Source: Comamonadaceae bacterium (lineage in GTDB: Bacteria > Pseudomonadota > Gammaproteobacteria > Burkholderiales > Burkholderiaceae_C). From it: a DNA stretch of 36,819 nt. The notes beneath the pieces were generated by a model, which saw only the letters and a program-made list of their open reading frames with translations, did no database searches and had not been told where the DNA came from. The translations under genes and the position numbers were made by a program. Positions within the stretch are counted from its first letter, which is position 1. Each line of letters begins with the position of its first letter. The stretch spans positions 1-36,819 of the forward strand of contig CANFPJ010000014.1 in assembly GCA_947448885.1 (NCBI GenBank), given 5' to 3'. Positions 24,932 to 33,869 of this stretch are shown here, one piece after another.

Positions 24932-25179
24932 CAAGGTGCCTTTTTCTCAACCATTGGCATGGGGGCTGCAACACCCCCCTTCAAGGCTGAAGCAGCAGAG
25001 AGTTCTTGCTCTATTTTTTGGGTCATTTCGTTTTTCAAACCAGTCAAGCCATCAGCGCCCTTGCCGCTCAACTTTTTACCAAATTCCAGGCCCAAGAAAA
25101 ATACACATGCCACGAACAAACAACTGCAAATCATAAAAATTGCAATCAACCGCCGAGTGACGCTGAAGTGGTATTCCAT
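24931..25179 (-). CDS. Small single-TM protein of the T6SS/transporter cassette
   Basis: 82 residues. The short basic N-terminus (MEYHFSVTRR) is followed by one TM helix at about 11-31 (LIAIFMICSCLFVACVFFLGLEF) and then a ~50-residue, probably periplasmic tail with helical KNEMTQKIEQELSAASAL and a Pro-rich end. No family recognised. Overall layout resembles the membrane anchor of SPOR/DedD-type proteins without the SPOR domain. It starts 9 nt after the PAAR-like gene stop and overlaps the solute-binding gene by 1 nt, so it is coexpressed with both. Possible roles as scaffold, immunity factor or transporter accessory are all guesses. Confidence 0.7.
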   Translation of the reverse strand: MEYHFSVTRRLIAIFMICSCLFVACVFFLGLEFGKKLSGKGADGLTGLKNEMTQKIEQELSAASALKGGVAAPMPMVEKKAP

Positions 25180-25188
25180 ACGAAAATC

Positions 25189-25575
25189 CTATTTCACGGT
25201 GACCGTGAATTGACCGGGCATGCTGACTTCAATCACGCCACCCCACATGCACATCAATTTGGAAGCGTCATTCAGGGTGGGCATTTTGCCGAGCAGTTGT
25301 GTGGGCGACCCAGGTAGCCAAGGGGCCATGGTCATGGGAATGCATGGCATGGGCGTCAATGCACCCAATGCGGCGGCTGTTGCGGCAATGACCATGGGGT
25401 TTGCCATGGACTGGCACATGCCAAAGGGCATGATGTTGAGCATGGGTTTGTTGTCCATGATATTGGCGTCCGGTACTTTGGTCATCACCAAATTGGAGGG
25501 CAGAACCATCAAAGTACCTGGCGCCATGCCGAAACTGCACTTCAGCATGGCCCCCATGCAAACTTGATTGCCCAT
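25189..25575 (-). CDS. DUF4280 (PAAR-like) protein
   Basis: 128 residues matching the DUF4280/PAAR-like family closely in visible motifs: VCMGAMLKCSFGMAPGTLMVLP at the start, DNKPMLNIMPFGMCQSMANPMV in the middle, TPMPCIPMTMAPWLPGSPT, and LMCMWGGVIEVSMPGQ at the end. It is rich in Met, Pro and Cys. PAAR proteins cap the VgrG spike of the T6SS, and DUF4280 members are found beside vgrG genes. No toxin domain is fused. The ATG overlaps the MORN-repeat gene stop by 1 nt (TAATG). This is the only spike-tip candidate in the window. Confidence 0.9.
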   Translation of the reverse strand: MGNQVCMGAMLKCSFGMAPGTLMVLPSNLVMTKVPDANIMDNKPMLNIMPFGMCQSMANPMVIAATAAALGALTPMPCIPMTMAPWLPGSPTQLLGKMPTLNDASKLMCMWGGVIEVSMPGQFTVTVK

Positions 25576-26318
25576 TACTGCCCCCTCACCATGGTTTCAA
25601 GCCGACGCAAAATGGAGGCCGTCCCTTGTTCTGGCTCCACCTCTTTGCCTTTGGCATCAAAACGTTGCGGAAGACCCAAAGGCACACCACCCTTGTAATG
25701 CAACTCCTCCATGATCTTTCCATTCGGCCAGTAGCGAATCAATGGCCCATCCAACAGGTTGTTTTGGTACCAGGCGGATTGCACACACTTTCCGTCCCGG
25801 TCGTAATCGCTGGAAACACCGTGCATCAATCCTTGTTTGTAAATCGACTCACGGATCAAACGCCCCTCAAAATAAAAGCTGGCAGGGCCATCGATATCAC
25901 CCTCAGCGTATTGAAGCAATGTGCTCACTTGCCCAGCACCATCATATGTTTTGCAAGTCCCGGAGGCCACACCCGCAGAATAACTTTGCTGCAGCACACA
26001 CTTGCCTCTGACATAGACCTCCATGATCCCATCAGCGATGCCCGCTTTGTAATGGGTCTTTTGAATTGGCAAACCTGATGCATCAAAAATTTGTGTCAAG
26101 CCGTCCAGCAAACCGTCTTTGAAATTGGATATCAACCGGCATACGCCCTCCGCATCAAATTCCCTGAGCAAACCATGCAATTGACCTTGCTTCAAAGTTC
26201 CCTGTCGAAACAAAGAACCATCTGGGTGAAAATTTTCAAAATTCTCCAAACCCAACGGCGCGCTCATGTCACTCATGGGGTATGTCGAGGAAGACTGATT
26301 CATGGCTAGGCGATCCAT
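25575..26318 (-). CDS. MORN-repeat protein (YwqK-like) between vgrG and PAAR-like gene
   Basis: 247 residues formed almost entirely of 7-8 MORN-type repeats of about 22 residues (for example GQLHGLLREFDAEG, DGLLDGLTQIFDASG, GLMHGVSSDYDRDG and NLLDGPLIRYWPNG). No signal peptide. MORN/YwqK proteins have been annotated as antitoxins or as binding scaffolds. Here the gene sits exactly where T6SS adaptor or effector genes often lie, between vgrG and the PAAR-like gene, with 1-nt overlaps on both sides (TGATG and TAATG). An ATG five codons downstream (26303) is an alternative start. Function inferred only as T6SS-associated. Confidence 0.85.
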   Translation of the reverse strand: MDRLAMNQSSSTYPMSDMSAPLGLENFENFHPDGSLFRQGTLKQGQLHGLLREFDAEGVCRLISNFKDGLLDGLTQIFDASGLPIQKTHYKAGIADGIMEVYVRGKCVLQQSYSAGVASGTCKTYDGAGQVSTLLQYAEGDIDGPASFYFEGRLIRESIYKQGLMHGVSSDYDRDGKCVQSAWYQNNLLDGPLIRYWPNGKIMEELHYKGGVPLGLPQRFDAKGKEVEPEQGTASILRRLETMVRGQ

Positions 26319-28333
26319 CAGTTGATTTGTGTCAACGCGCCCTTAAGGGTCAGCATCGCACCGGCTTCCACGTTGTGCATGGCATCGGCTTTGCTCACAA
26401 TCATGGCGCCTTTGTTCTCCATTTGCACCGCCGCTTGGTTGGTGAGATTGACCCCGGCCTTGTTCAACAAATTGGTACCTGCTTGATTGGTCAACTCCGT
26501 GCCAGCTTTGTTGGTCAATGCCGTGCCGGCTTGCTGGGTCAAAGCTTGGGCTGCTTTGCTGGTCAACGAGGCCCCAGCATCGAGCAACACATCTGCGCTG
26601 GATTTGATTTGAACAGCGCCAGTGACCGTGATGGTCAGTTTCCCATCCACCACCAATTCAAAATCGCCCTTCACGTTTTGCGTGAATTTGGCACCATTCT
26701 TATGCGTTTCATCGCCTGTGATGTCCAGGGTTCTGGTGCCCTTGACATTGTGAATTTCCTTTCCGGTTTGAACATCAACCGTTCGATCGCCCTTTTCAAG
26801 GGTGTGGATCTCAGCCCCTGCCTTGACCGTGGTTGTCAAAGCATTTTCGATTTCGGTCAATAAGTCTTTTTGGGCATGGAAATAAAGTTGCTCGGCATCT
26901 TTTTTATCTTCAAATCGAACGATGTTGCCGGCACTTCCCTGCTTGGATGACCAAGTCGCGATGGTGCTTTGCGTTTGATGATCGGGCAATTTCACTGGCG
27001 TGGTGTTGGTCCCGTTGTAAACACTGCCGGTGATCAGCGGTCGACTGGGGTCACCGTTCAGGTAGCTGACCACCACCTCTTGCCCAATGCGAGGCAAAAA
27101 CAAAGCACCGAACCCCACACCGGCCAAAGACTGTGACACTCGGATCCAACAAGAGCTTTTGTCGTCACCTTTGCCGTCTCGATCCCAAGGAAACTGAACC
27201 TTGATCCGACCATACTGATCCGTCCATATTTCCTCACCGCTGGGCCCCACGACTTTGGCCGTTTCACTCCCCATGGCCCTGGGCAAAGGGGTCACCATGG
27301 GTGGGCGGAATGCAGTCGCAGCAGGGAACGCTTCAAATGTGTTGCTGTACAAGTCGTCACGCGCCGAATGGATCACACGCCGGACCACGTGCAAAGCATT
27401 CAATGCCGAGATGAAGTGCTCTGACAGAGTGAAACTGGTTCCCGCATTCAAGGCATAAGCAAAACTATCGCCTCGAAACAAGGTGGCTGTGGCTTGGGCT
27501 GCATCAACTCGAATTTTTGCCTTGGCCTTGCTTTCGCTTGCCGTCGCACTGCCGGTGCCGAACTCATAAATGGCGCCACTGCCATGGGCGGCGGCATTAT
27601 TGCCACTCAAAGATGTGGCCGGTTTGATGAAGTCGTAATCGGACACCGTGGCTGATTTGAGTGCGACTCTTTTTTCATATTCGAACCGATAAACGGTATC
27701 GATGGGATTGGCTTGACCCGTGCGCGGAAAAAAACGCAATGCACTGGCACCTGCGCAACTGCTGTGGGCAGAGCTGGCGTCCCCCAACACCATGGTGTGC
27801 CCGCTGCTGGTGAAAGTGAAATAGTAAAAGAGACCAGCGTGTTCCATGAGCCTGGATATGAAGTCAAAATCAGTCTCGTCATACTGAACACAATAATCCA
27901 TGGCGGTATAAGTGCCCGATGTCTTGTCGGAGAATGTGATGCTGGCTTCTCCCAATACCGCTTTGACGATTTCCAATATGGATTTCGTCTGATAAATCTT
28001 TCGGTCTCTGTTCAAGGTCAGCAGCCACAAGGAGGGAACCAATTCAGCCTGGTATGTCGCAAAGTCAACGTCATATCCACTTTGTATGAAACGTGAGACG
28101 ATGCCATGGATATATCGTTTCGAACCACCCTCCACCTCCATGGTGATGGTGACCGTTTTGCCCACAATGGTGGAAGCAGACAAACTCGAGCTGCCTGAGC
28201 GCATGAATAAATTAAATTTGAACAGCTCCGAAATTCCCTCAGTACCCTCCAACCCATCCAGCAACAAATCATTCGCACCAAAGGGGGTGTCAATGGTCAA
28301 AAAACCTCCAGATTGGACAAAATCAGTTCTCAA
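26318..28333 (-). CDS. vgrG: Type VI secretion spike protein VgrG (TssI), TTG start
   Basis: 671 residues. The gp27-like N-terminal domain (about 1-370) includes GISELFKFNLFMRSGSSSLSASTIVGKTVTI and DETDFDFISRLMEHAGLFYYF. The gp5-like OB fold has WTDQYGRIKVQFPWDRDGKGDDKSSCWIRVSQ and GFGALFLPRIGQEVVVSYLNGDPSRPLITGSVYN. A C-terminal beta-helix follows, with DUF2345-like repeats and an octad-repeat tail (about 589-644). No extra effector domain. There is no ATG or GTG near the family N-terminus; TTG at 28331-28333 overlaps the clpV stop by 4 nt (TTGA), with GAGGG 7 nt upstream as Shine-Dalgarno, so a TTG start is likely. Confidence 0.95.
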   Translation of the reverse strand: MRTDFVQSGGFLTIDTPFGANDLLLDGLEGTEGISELFKFNLFMRSGSSSLSASTIVGKTVTITMEVEGGSKRYIHGIVSRFIQSGYDVDFATYQAELVPSLWLLTLNRDRKIYQTKSILEIVKAVLGEASITFSDKTSGTYTAMDYCVQYDETDFDFISRLMEHAGLFYYFTFTSSGHTMVLGDASSAHSSCAGASALRFFPRTGQANPIDTVYRFEYEKRVALKSATVSDYDFIKPATSLSGNNAAAHGSGAIYEFGTGSATASESKAKAKIRVDAAQATATLFRGDSFAYALNAGTSFTLSEHFISALNALHVVRRVIHSARDDLYSNTFEAFPAATAFRPPMVTPLPRAMGSETAKVVGPSGEEIWTDQYGRIKVQFPWDRDGKGDDKSSCWIRVSQSLAGVGFGALFLPRIGQEVVVSYLNGDPSRPLITGSVYNGTNTTPVKLPDHQTQSTIATWSSKQGSAGNIVRFEDKKDAEQLYFHAQKDLLTEIENALTTTVKAGAEIHTLEKGDRTVDVQTGKEIHNVKGTRTLDITGDETHKNGAKFTQNVKGDFELVVDGKLTITVTGAVQIKSSADVLLDAGASLTSKAAQALTQQAGTALTNKAGTELTNQAGTNLLNKAGVNLTNQAAVQMENKGAMIVSKADAMHNVEAGAMLTLKGALTQIN
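26402..26569 (-). repeat. Seven octad repeats in the VgrG tail
   Basis: 24-nt/8-residue degenerate tandem units in the C-terminal spike, residues about 589-644: SLTSKAAQ, ALTQQAGT, ALTNKAGT, ELTNQAGT, NLLNKAGV, NLTNQAAV, QMENKGAM. The consensus is xLTNxAGx, in keeping with a triple-stranded beta-helix needle. Confidence 0.8.
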
Positions 28334-31035
28334 TCTGCGACCCTCATGGGTTTATCGGTGAACTTGTATTCAAACTCACCGAAACTGTTGACCGTGATGT
28401 TCACGGCGCTGAACGGTGTGGCCGTCGACATGCGCTCTAAAACCAGAGATGAAAGCTCTGGTAGGACGGATTGGGTGAGAATAAAGTCAATGTTTCTGGC
28501 GCCACTGTCCACTTCGGTGCAGCGCTGCGTGATTAAGCTGATCACGGCGCTGTCCCAAGTGAGTTTGGCATGGTGGTTGTTCGCAAAACGCTCAACCAAT
28601 TTTTGAAGTTTGAGCTTCACGATGTTGGCAATTTGTTCATCGCCCAATGGGAAGTAAGGCACCAAGACCATCCGCCCCAGAAATGCTGGACTGAACTCTT
28701 TGAGCAAGGCAGGTCGCAACAGGTCAGCCAAATCGGCCATGCGCGGCCGGCGACCACCGCGGCAGGCCTGGGTGATCACGTCTTGTGCGGCATTCGATGT
28801 GAGCAAAATCAAGGTGTTTTTGAAGTCAATGGTGACGCCTTCGCCATCCTCCATCGATCCTTTATCAAAGACCTGAAAGAACACCTCCAAAACATCGGGA
28901 TGTGCTTTCTCCATTTCGTCCAACAACACCACGCTATAAGGTCTGCGCCTGACAGCTTCTGTCAAAACGCCACCCTTGCCATAACCCACATAGCCTGGCG
29001 GCGCTCCCTTGAGGCTCGAAACAGAATGGGGCTCCTGGAACTCCGACATGTTGATGGTGATCATGTTGCGCTCACCGCCATAAAGCATGTCGGCCAGTGC
29101 AAATGCCGTTTCGGTTTTACCCACACCACTGGGCCCGACCAACATGAATACCCCAACGGGTTTGCCTGGGTCATCCAAATCAGCCCTGAACGTTCTGACA
29201 CGCCTGGCAATCGCATCCAGCGCCTCATCTTGCCCGACCACCCGTTCTGAGAGCCGGTCTTTCAGATGCAACACCGTGTGTATTTCATCGGCCATCATTT
29301 TTCCGACAGGAATGCCCGTCCATCCCGATATCACTTCAGCCACCGTGCGCGAATCGACACAAACCGGAACCATGGGTTCATCGTCTTGAATGGCCTCCAA
29401 ACCTTTTTCCAAGCGTTTGAGTTGCTCGGTGTGGCTGACACTGTCTTCGTTGTCGGATCTCTCCGAATCTGCACCCTCGGCGGTGATCAGTCGCCGCAAA
29501 GCCAGTATTTCGTTCACCGCATGTCGTTCATGGGAGAGTTTTTCACTCAATTGCGCGAGCTTGGCTTTGAGAAGCAGGCGTTCATCCTCCAGGGGTTTGA
29601 CCTCGCTTCGGCGATCTAAACCCGTTGCCACCCCATGTTGAATCAATCGCAACTGGGCTTCGCAATTGGCTATTTTTTGTTCGACTTCCTCAATCACCTG
29701 AGGTTTTCCCGCCTGACCCACGGACACCCTGGCGCATGCGGTGTCCAACACGCTGATGGCTTTGTCAGGCAACTGCCTGCCGGTGATGTAGCGGTGTGAC
29801 AGGCGCACAGCATCTTTCACCGCCTCATCCAAAATTTCAACCGAATGGTGTTTTTCGAGGGTGGGAACGACGCCTCGCAGCATATCGATGGCCGAGTCTG
29901 GGGCCGGCTCCTCCACCTTGACCACTTGAAAACGTCGGGCCAACGCGGGGTCGCGCTCCACATATTTTTTGTATTCTGCCCATGTGGTGGCAGCAATGGT
30001 TCTTAATTCACCCCTGGCCAATGCTGGCTTGAGCAAATTCGCCGCATCCCCCTGCCCCTCTGCGCCCCCTGCGCCAATCAATTGATGGGCCTCGTCAATG
30101 AAGAGAATCACCGGTACGGCCGATGATTTGACTTCGGCAATCACAGACTTCAAACGGTTTTCAAATTCACCTTTGATGCCTGCACCAGCTTGCAACAAAC
30201 CCAAATCCAGGGTTCGAACCACCACTTGCTGCAAATTGGGTGGCACGGCTTTTTGAACCACCCGTTGCGCAAAGCCTTCAACGACGGCCGTTTTTCCCAC
30301 GCCCGCCTCACCCGTCAAAATGGGGTTGTTTTGTCGCCTGCGCAAAAGAATATCAATGATCTGTCTGATTTCGGCATCTCGGCCGCGAACGGGATCGATC
30401 TTCCCGAGCCTGGCCAAGGCCGTCAAATCAATCGTGAACTGATCCAAGTTGGGGGTCTTGGAGTTTCCAGTGGCTGCGTGGCTGGGCATTTTTGCCATCG
30501 ATGGTGAGGCCACATTTGCCTCCGCACTGCCCACCACCTCTGCGGTCGCGTGACCCGCGTCTTCACTGGAATCTTTGAGCAGGTCAGCCAATCGGATACG
30601 CAACTGGTCCCTGGGTATTTCCAGCAGCAATGGAGCCACCTCAAATGTCATGCCCCTGACAGTGTCTTCTTCCAACAAGGCCAACAAAACTGTTCCCGAT
30701 CGAACTTGCTGCTGCCCCAGCAACACCGAACTCGACAACCAGGCCTCTTGGAACAAGGGTGCAAACACACCGGACATGGCCGGCGTGCCTTTGTTGCCGC
30801 GCTTCAACTGGTCCAAGCGTTGCTGCAATTGGGCCAGGACCTTTGTGTCATCAACGCCAAAAGCCTCCAAGAGGATTTCAATGTCAGGGGCTTTCGCCTC
30901 CATCAACTTGAAGAGAAAATGCTCCAACTCCACATTGAAGTGTGATTGCCCGCCACAAAGCTCAGCGGCCATGCGAATGGCGTGTTTGCAGGTGGGATTG
31001 AGTTTGGTCAGCAGCGTTCTGAGATCAATTTTCAT
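28330..31035 (-). CDS. clpV: Type VI secretion ATPase ClpV (TssH)
   Basis: 901-residue AAA+ disaggregase that recycles contracted TssBC sheaths. The Clp N-domain (about 10-150) is followed by AAA1 with Walker A GEAGVGKTA (242-250) and Walker B VILFIDEAH (309-317), a coiled-coil middle insertion (about 445-550), and AAA2 with Walker A GPSGVGKTE (634-642) and Walker B VVLLDEMEKAH (about 705-715). All catalytic motifs look intact. The N-terminal LNPTCKHAIRMAAELC and the tssG neighbour distinguish it from ClpB. It starts 24 nt after the tssG stop and overlaps vgrG by 4 nt. Confidence 0.97.
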   Translation of the reverse strand: MKIDLRTLLTKLNPTCKHAIRMAAELCGGQSHFNVELEHFLFKLMEAKAPDIEILLEAFGVDDTKVLAQLQQRLDQLKRGNKGTPAMSGVFAPLFQEAWLSSSVLLGQQQVRSGTVLLALLEEDTVRGMTFEVAPLLLEIPRDQLRIRLADLLKDSSEDAGHATAEVVGSAEANVASPSMAKMPSHAATGNSKTPNLDQFTIDLTALARLGKIDPVRGRDAEIRQIIDILLRRRQNNPILTGEAGVGKTAVVEGFAQRVVQKAVPPNLQQVVVRTLDLGLLQAGAGIKGEFENRLKSVIAEVKSSAVPVILFIDEAHQLIGAGGAEGQGDAANLLKPALARGELRTIAATTWAEYKKYVERDPALARRFQVVKVEEPAPDSAIDMLRGVVPTLEKHHSVEILDEAVKDAVRLSHRYITGRQLPDKAISVLDTACARVSVGQAGKPQVIEEVEQKIANCEAQLRLIQHGVATGLDRRSEVKPLEDERLLLKAKLAQLSEKLSHERHAVNEILALRRLITAEGADSERSDNEDSVSHTEQLKRLEKGLEAIQDDEPMVPVCVDSRTVAEVISGWTGIPVGKMMADEIHTVLHLKDRLSERVVGQDEALDAIARRVRTFRADLDDPGKPVGVFMLVGPSGVGKTETAFALADMLYGGERNMITINMSEFQEPHSVSSLKGAPPGYVGYGKGGVLTEAVRRRPYSVVLLDEMEKAHPDVLEVFFQVFDKGSMEDGEGVTIDFKNTLILLTSNAAQDVITQACRGGRRPRMADLADLLRPALLKEFSPAFLGRMVLVPYFPLGDEQIANIVKLKLQKLVERFANNHHAKLTWDSAVISLITQRCTEVDSGARNIDFILTQSVLPELSSLVLERMSTATPFSAVNITVNSFGEFEYKFTDKPMRVAD

Positions 31036-31059
31036 GGCATGTGTTGAAAGTTTCTAGCC

Positions 31060-32103
31060 TCATGCTGGGATGCCATGCGAACTTGTCGGCTGGTCGCCTA
31101 ACCAAAATCGACTGGGACTCAAAAGATGCGAAATGCGCGTTTGACCTGGATGCGTTGGCGAAGTCCCCATGAGCCATGAGGTCAAGCCCAAACGGGGTCC
31201 ATTGGCCCCAAGGCCAGCCGTTTTGACATGTCTGTCCTGGATCTGTAATTCGACACACACACGGTAACTCGCTGATTGGTGCCGCTTGATCAACCAATTG
31301 AGTTGGTGATGGAGCGTTTCACCAGGCAAGAGTTGGTGATAGGTCTGTGCTGTCAGGTTTTTGGCTTGCAACAGCACGGCTGCACCTTGATGCCATGCCC
31401 TGGTACCCAATGAGGTGTTCACACCCAACTGAGCAGCAGATGCCTGTCGCACACCGCGGCCCAAGCAGGCTTGCTCGGAGGGGTCAATGTGCAACCATGT
31501 TCCAAAAAATTGCTGAGCGACAAAACGCACGCCCAATCGATCGTGCAGCATCGCCAACAATGCACTCGTGGACCTGGGCGCAGCCCCCATCAAAGATGCA
31601 TGCTTGAGCCAAATGGCCTCATCGTGAACGTGCTTTTTAGCCTTGAATCCCAAACCGCCTGATGCCCCCACAAATCGCAATATGGGCATGTCAACCAATT
31701 GGCGTGTCCCCAGCGATAGGTGATACTTCTGTTTGGCTTGGTATAAAAGATGCAACAAGCGATGGTTGAACACATCCATCAAGTCAGCCGGGGCATGGTC
31801 TTTGTTTCGACGACTGGCCAACAGCATCTCTGTGAAAACCAGTGGCAAAGGGCCACGCGATCCTGCCAAGCACATCAAAGACGTGAACACTTGATACGCG
31901 CCATTTTCGTCTGACCGAATCGACTGAATATCTCCCGCTGGGAAACCCAATGTGATGTCCGACTTGAAGCGCACAGGGTGATCACTGGCGCCCCAATTGG
32001 CGTAGGCGTTTGCCCCCTGAGCTATCCGCTCGAGCAAGCTGGCGGCTTGAAAAAGACCGAATTGAAAAGGGTCTTCTTTGAGTTGGTTGATCAAATCAGA
32101 CAT
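31060..32103 (-). CDS. tssG: Type VI secretion baseplate protein TssG
   Basis: 347 residues from the ATG at 32101-32103. Family signatures are DPFQFGLFQAASLLERI (about 9-25), DHPVRFKSDITLGFPAGDI, FTSLMCLAGSRGPLPLVFTEMLL, DVFNHRLLHLLYQAK and LTAQTYHQLLPG. It forms the baseplate wedge with TssE, TssF and TssK. The start lies inside the end of tssF (13-nt overlap), as usual for tssF-tssG pairs. An in-frame TTG two codons upstream is less likely. Confidence 0.94.
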   Translation of the reverse strand: MSDLINQLKEDPFQFGLFQAASLLERIAQGANAYANWGASDHPVRFKSDITLGFPAGDIQSIRSDENGAYQVFTSLMCLAGSRGPLPLVFTEMLLASRRNKDHAPADLMDVFNHRLLHLLYQAKQKYHLSLGTRQLVDMPILRFVGASGGLGFKAKKHVHDEAIWLKHASLMGAAPRSTSALLAMLHDRLGVRFVAQQFFGTWLHIDPSEQACLGRGVRQASAAQLGVNTSLGTRAWHQGAAVLLQAKNLTAQTYHQLLPGETLHHQLNWLIKRHQSASYRVCVELQIQDRHVKTAGLGANGPRLGLTSWLMGTSPTHPGQTRISHLLSPSRFWLGDQPTSSHGIPA

Positions 32104-33854
32104 TGCCAACCTGCCATGGGTGACCAGAGGCGACGCACCTCACCATTGCGCATCAAACCCAATCGCGTATAAGAATTGGCAGTTGTATAAAGGGCAAAAA
32201 ACCGGGCGAGTACACCGGCAAACATCAGCGTTGAGCCCCCCACAAATGCCTCTTCGTCCAAGTCCAGCCAAATGTCATTGCCCACGCAATGGCCTCGCCA
32301 AGTGTCACGGCCAATTCTCGCAATAGAAGGATTAGAACGCAGTGACTTGATGCCTCTGACTTGAATTTGATTTTTAGATGCTTCCCCAGCAAACAAAAAA
32401 AGCAACTCGCGTAACTTTTCCGCCCCGCCATCGCCCTCAATCAAAGAGTGGTGGTTCAGCCTGAGAATTTCTATGAGTGAGAAAACGGATTTTGAGGATG
32501 CCAGCGCATCGCGTTGAGTCACTGGCTCATACAAATTGGTGACCTGGATGCTGGAGGAGATCGCCTCACCAATCAAGCGGGCACCAGTAGGCACCATCTC
32601 AGCCATTCTTCGGTTGGTGCACATCAGTTTGGCAAACAATACTGGCTCTGAAGGTGTTTTTCGGATGTTGGTCCGATCCACAAAACTGATGAACACATCT
32701 GACCCGCTCATGCCCGGTCTCAAAGACTGCTCTCTGCGAGCCGTCCAGTACATTTCCTGGCCCCCGTCCATGAAGCGTTCAGCCGCGAACACATTCGAAA
32801 CCAGCTGTGGTTGCTCAGCTTCTGGGTCTGAGGCGATCACGGCTTCTATCGTATGAATTTCGTGTGAAGTTTCTTTGTGGTGGTCGGGCACCAGTAAATA
32901 TTCGTGATCCCGCCGCTCAAAGGTGATGGGCTCACTGGTTTTCGGGAACAAGTTGATGATGGGAACACAACCGATCCTGAAGGTGTTTTTATTCACCGAA
33001 GACAGCACTTTGGCGGCGGATTTAAAGGCAAACTTGATCGTGAAGCCACTGCCCTGCCCCAATCGCCCAGCAAGACCCTTGAGATCAAAAAATAAAAACT
33101 TGGCAGGGAAAGAAAAATATTCTTGCAAGAGGTTATAGGCCGGATGGATGTTGCCCATGGATGGCAACACCTGATCCTCTGGCGCGAACCCCACTTCAGC
33201 CAGGTTTTTCAACGGAATGTCTGATACACGTTTGCCCCTGAGATCGGCAATTTCAATGCGCTCCAAATTGGCGGCCAACATGTCATGCAATGGCATGGTA
33301 GACATCAAGTCCCCACTCAGATGCAAGCGCAATGATTCAATGTTGAGTTCAGCCACATCCACACCGGCATGGGTGGCGAAATTCAAGCAAAGTATTCGAT
33401 TGTCCTCCAGTGAGCTGTCCACAATGCTCAAGGGCCAAAGCTCAGTGTCCCAGGAGGTTTGAAAACGGCATGTGTGCCCAGAGGATGCCGGAACTTGCAG
33501 CAAGGTTTCGCGTGGCACTTTTAATCCAGCCAGCACTTTGCCTTGCGTGGCATCAAGCCGCATATGAACCACGCTCATCGATGGCGTGGGTTGTGTCAAA
33601 TTGGGACAAATATTTTCCAATACGGCCATGGCCGCCATTGGAAACTCTCGATCAATTTCACGTTGAACACGTGCCGTCAAAAAAGCAAAAGACTCCAAGA
33701 GTCTTTCCGTGTGCGGATCTTTGGATTCGGAGCCGCTGAAAGACAAGCGCTGCGCCACTTTTGGATAGCGCTGTGCAAAATGGTCGCCGCTTTCACGCAG
33801 GTATGTGATTTCCCGGCGGTAATAGTCAACCAAATCGTCTTGAAGGTTCACCAT
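32091..33854 (-). CDS. tssF: Type VI secretion baseplate protein TssF
   Basis: 587 residues. The N-terminal signature DDLVDYYRREITYLRESGDHFAQRYPKVAQRL is at about 5-36, followed by DPHTERLLESFAFLTARVQREIDREFP and, later, GCVPIINLFPKTSEPITFERRDHEYLLVPD. These are diagnostic of TssF (VasA/ImpG). It is the core baseplate component with TssG. It starts 15 nt after the tssE stop. Full length, no anomaly seen. Confidence 0.95.
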   Translation of the reverse strand: MVNLQDDLVDYYRREITYLRESGDHFAQRYPKVAQRLSFSGSESKDPHTERLLESFAFLTARVQREIDREFPMAAMAVLENICPNLTQPTPSMSVVHMRLDATQGKVLAGLKVPRETLLQVPASSGHTCRFQTSWDTELWPLSIVDSSLEDNRILCLNFATHAGVDVAELNIESLRLHLSGDLMSTMPLHDMLAANLERIEIADLRGKRVSDIPLKNLAEVGFAPEDQVLPSMGNIHPAYNLLQEYFSFPAKFLFFDLKGLAGRLGQGSGFTIKFAFKSAAKVLSSVNKNTFRIGCVPIINLFPKTSEPITFERRDHEYLLVPDHHKETSHEIHTIEAVIASDPEAEQPQLVSNVFAAERFMDGGQEMYWTARREQSLRPGMSGSDVFISFVDRTNIRKTPSEPVLFAKLMCTNRRMAEMVPTGARLIGEAISSSIQVTNLYEPVTQRDALASSKSVFSLIEILRLNHHSLIEGDGGAEKLRELLFLFAGEASKNQIQVRGIKSLRSNPSIARIGRDTWRGHCVGNDIWLDLDEEAFVGGSTLMFAGVLARFFALYTTANSYTRLGLMRNGEVRRLWSPMAGWQCLI

Positions 33855-33869
33855 AGAAAAGCCATTTCT

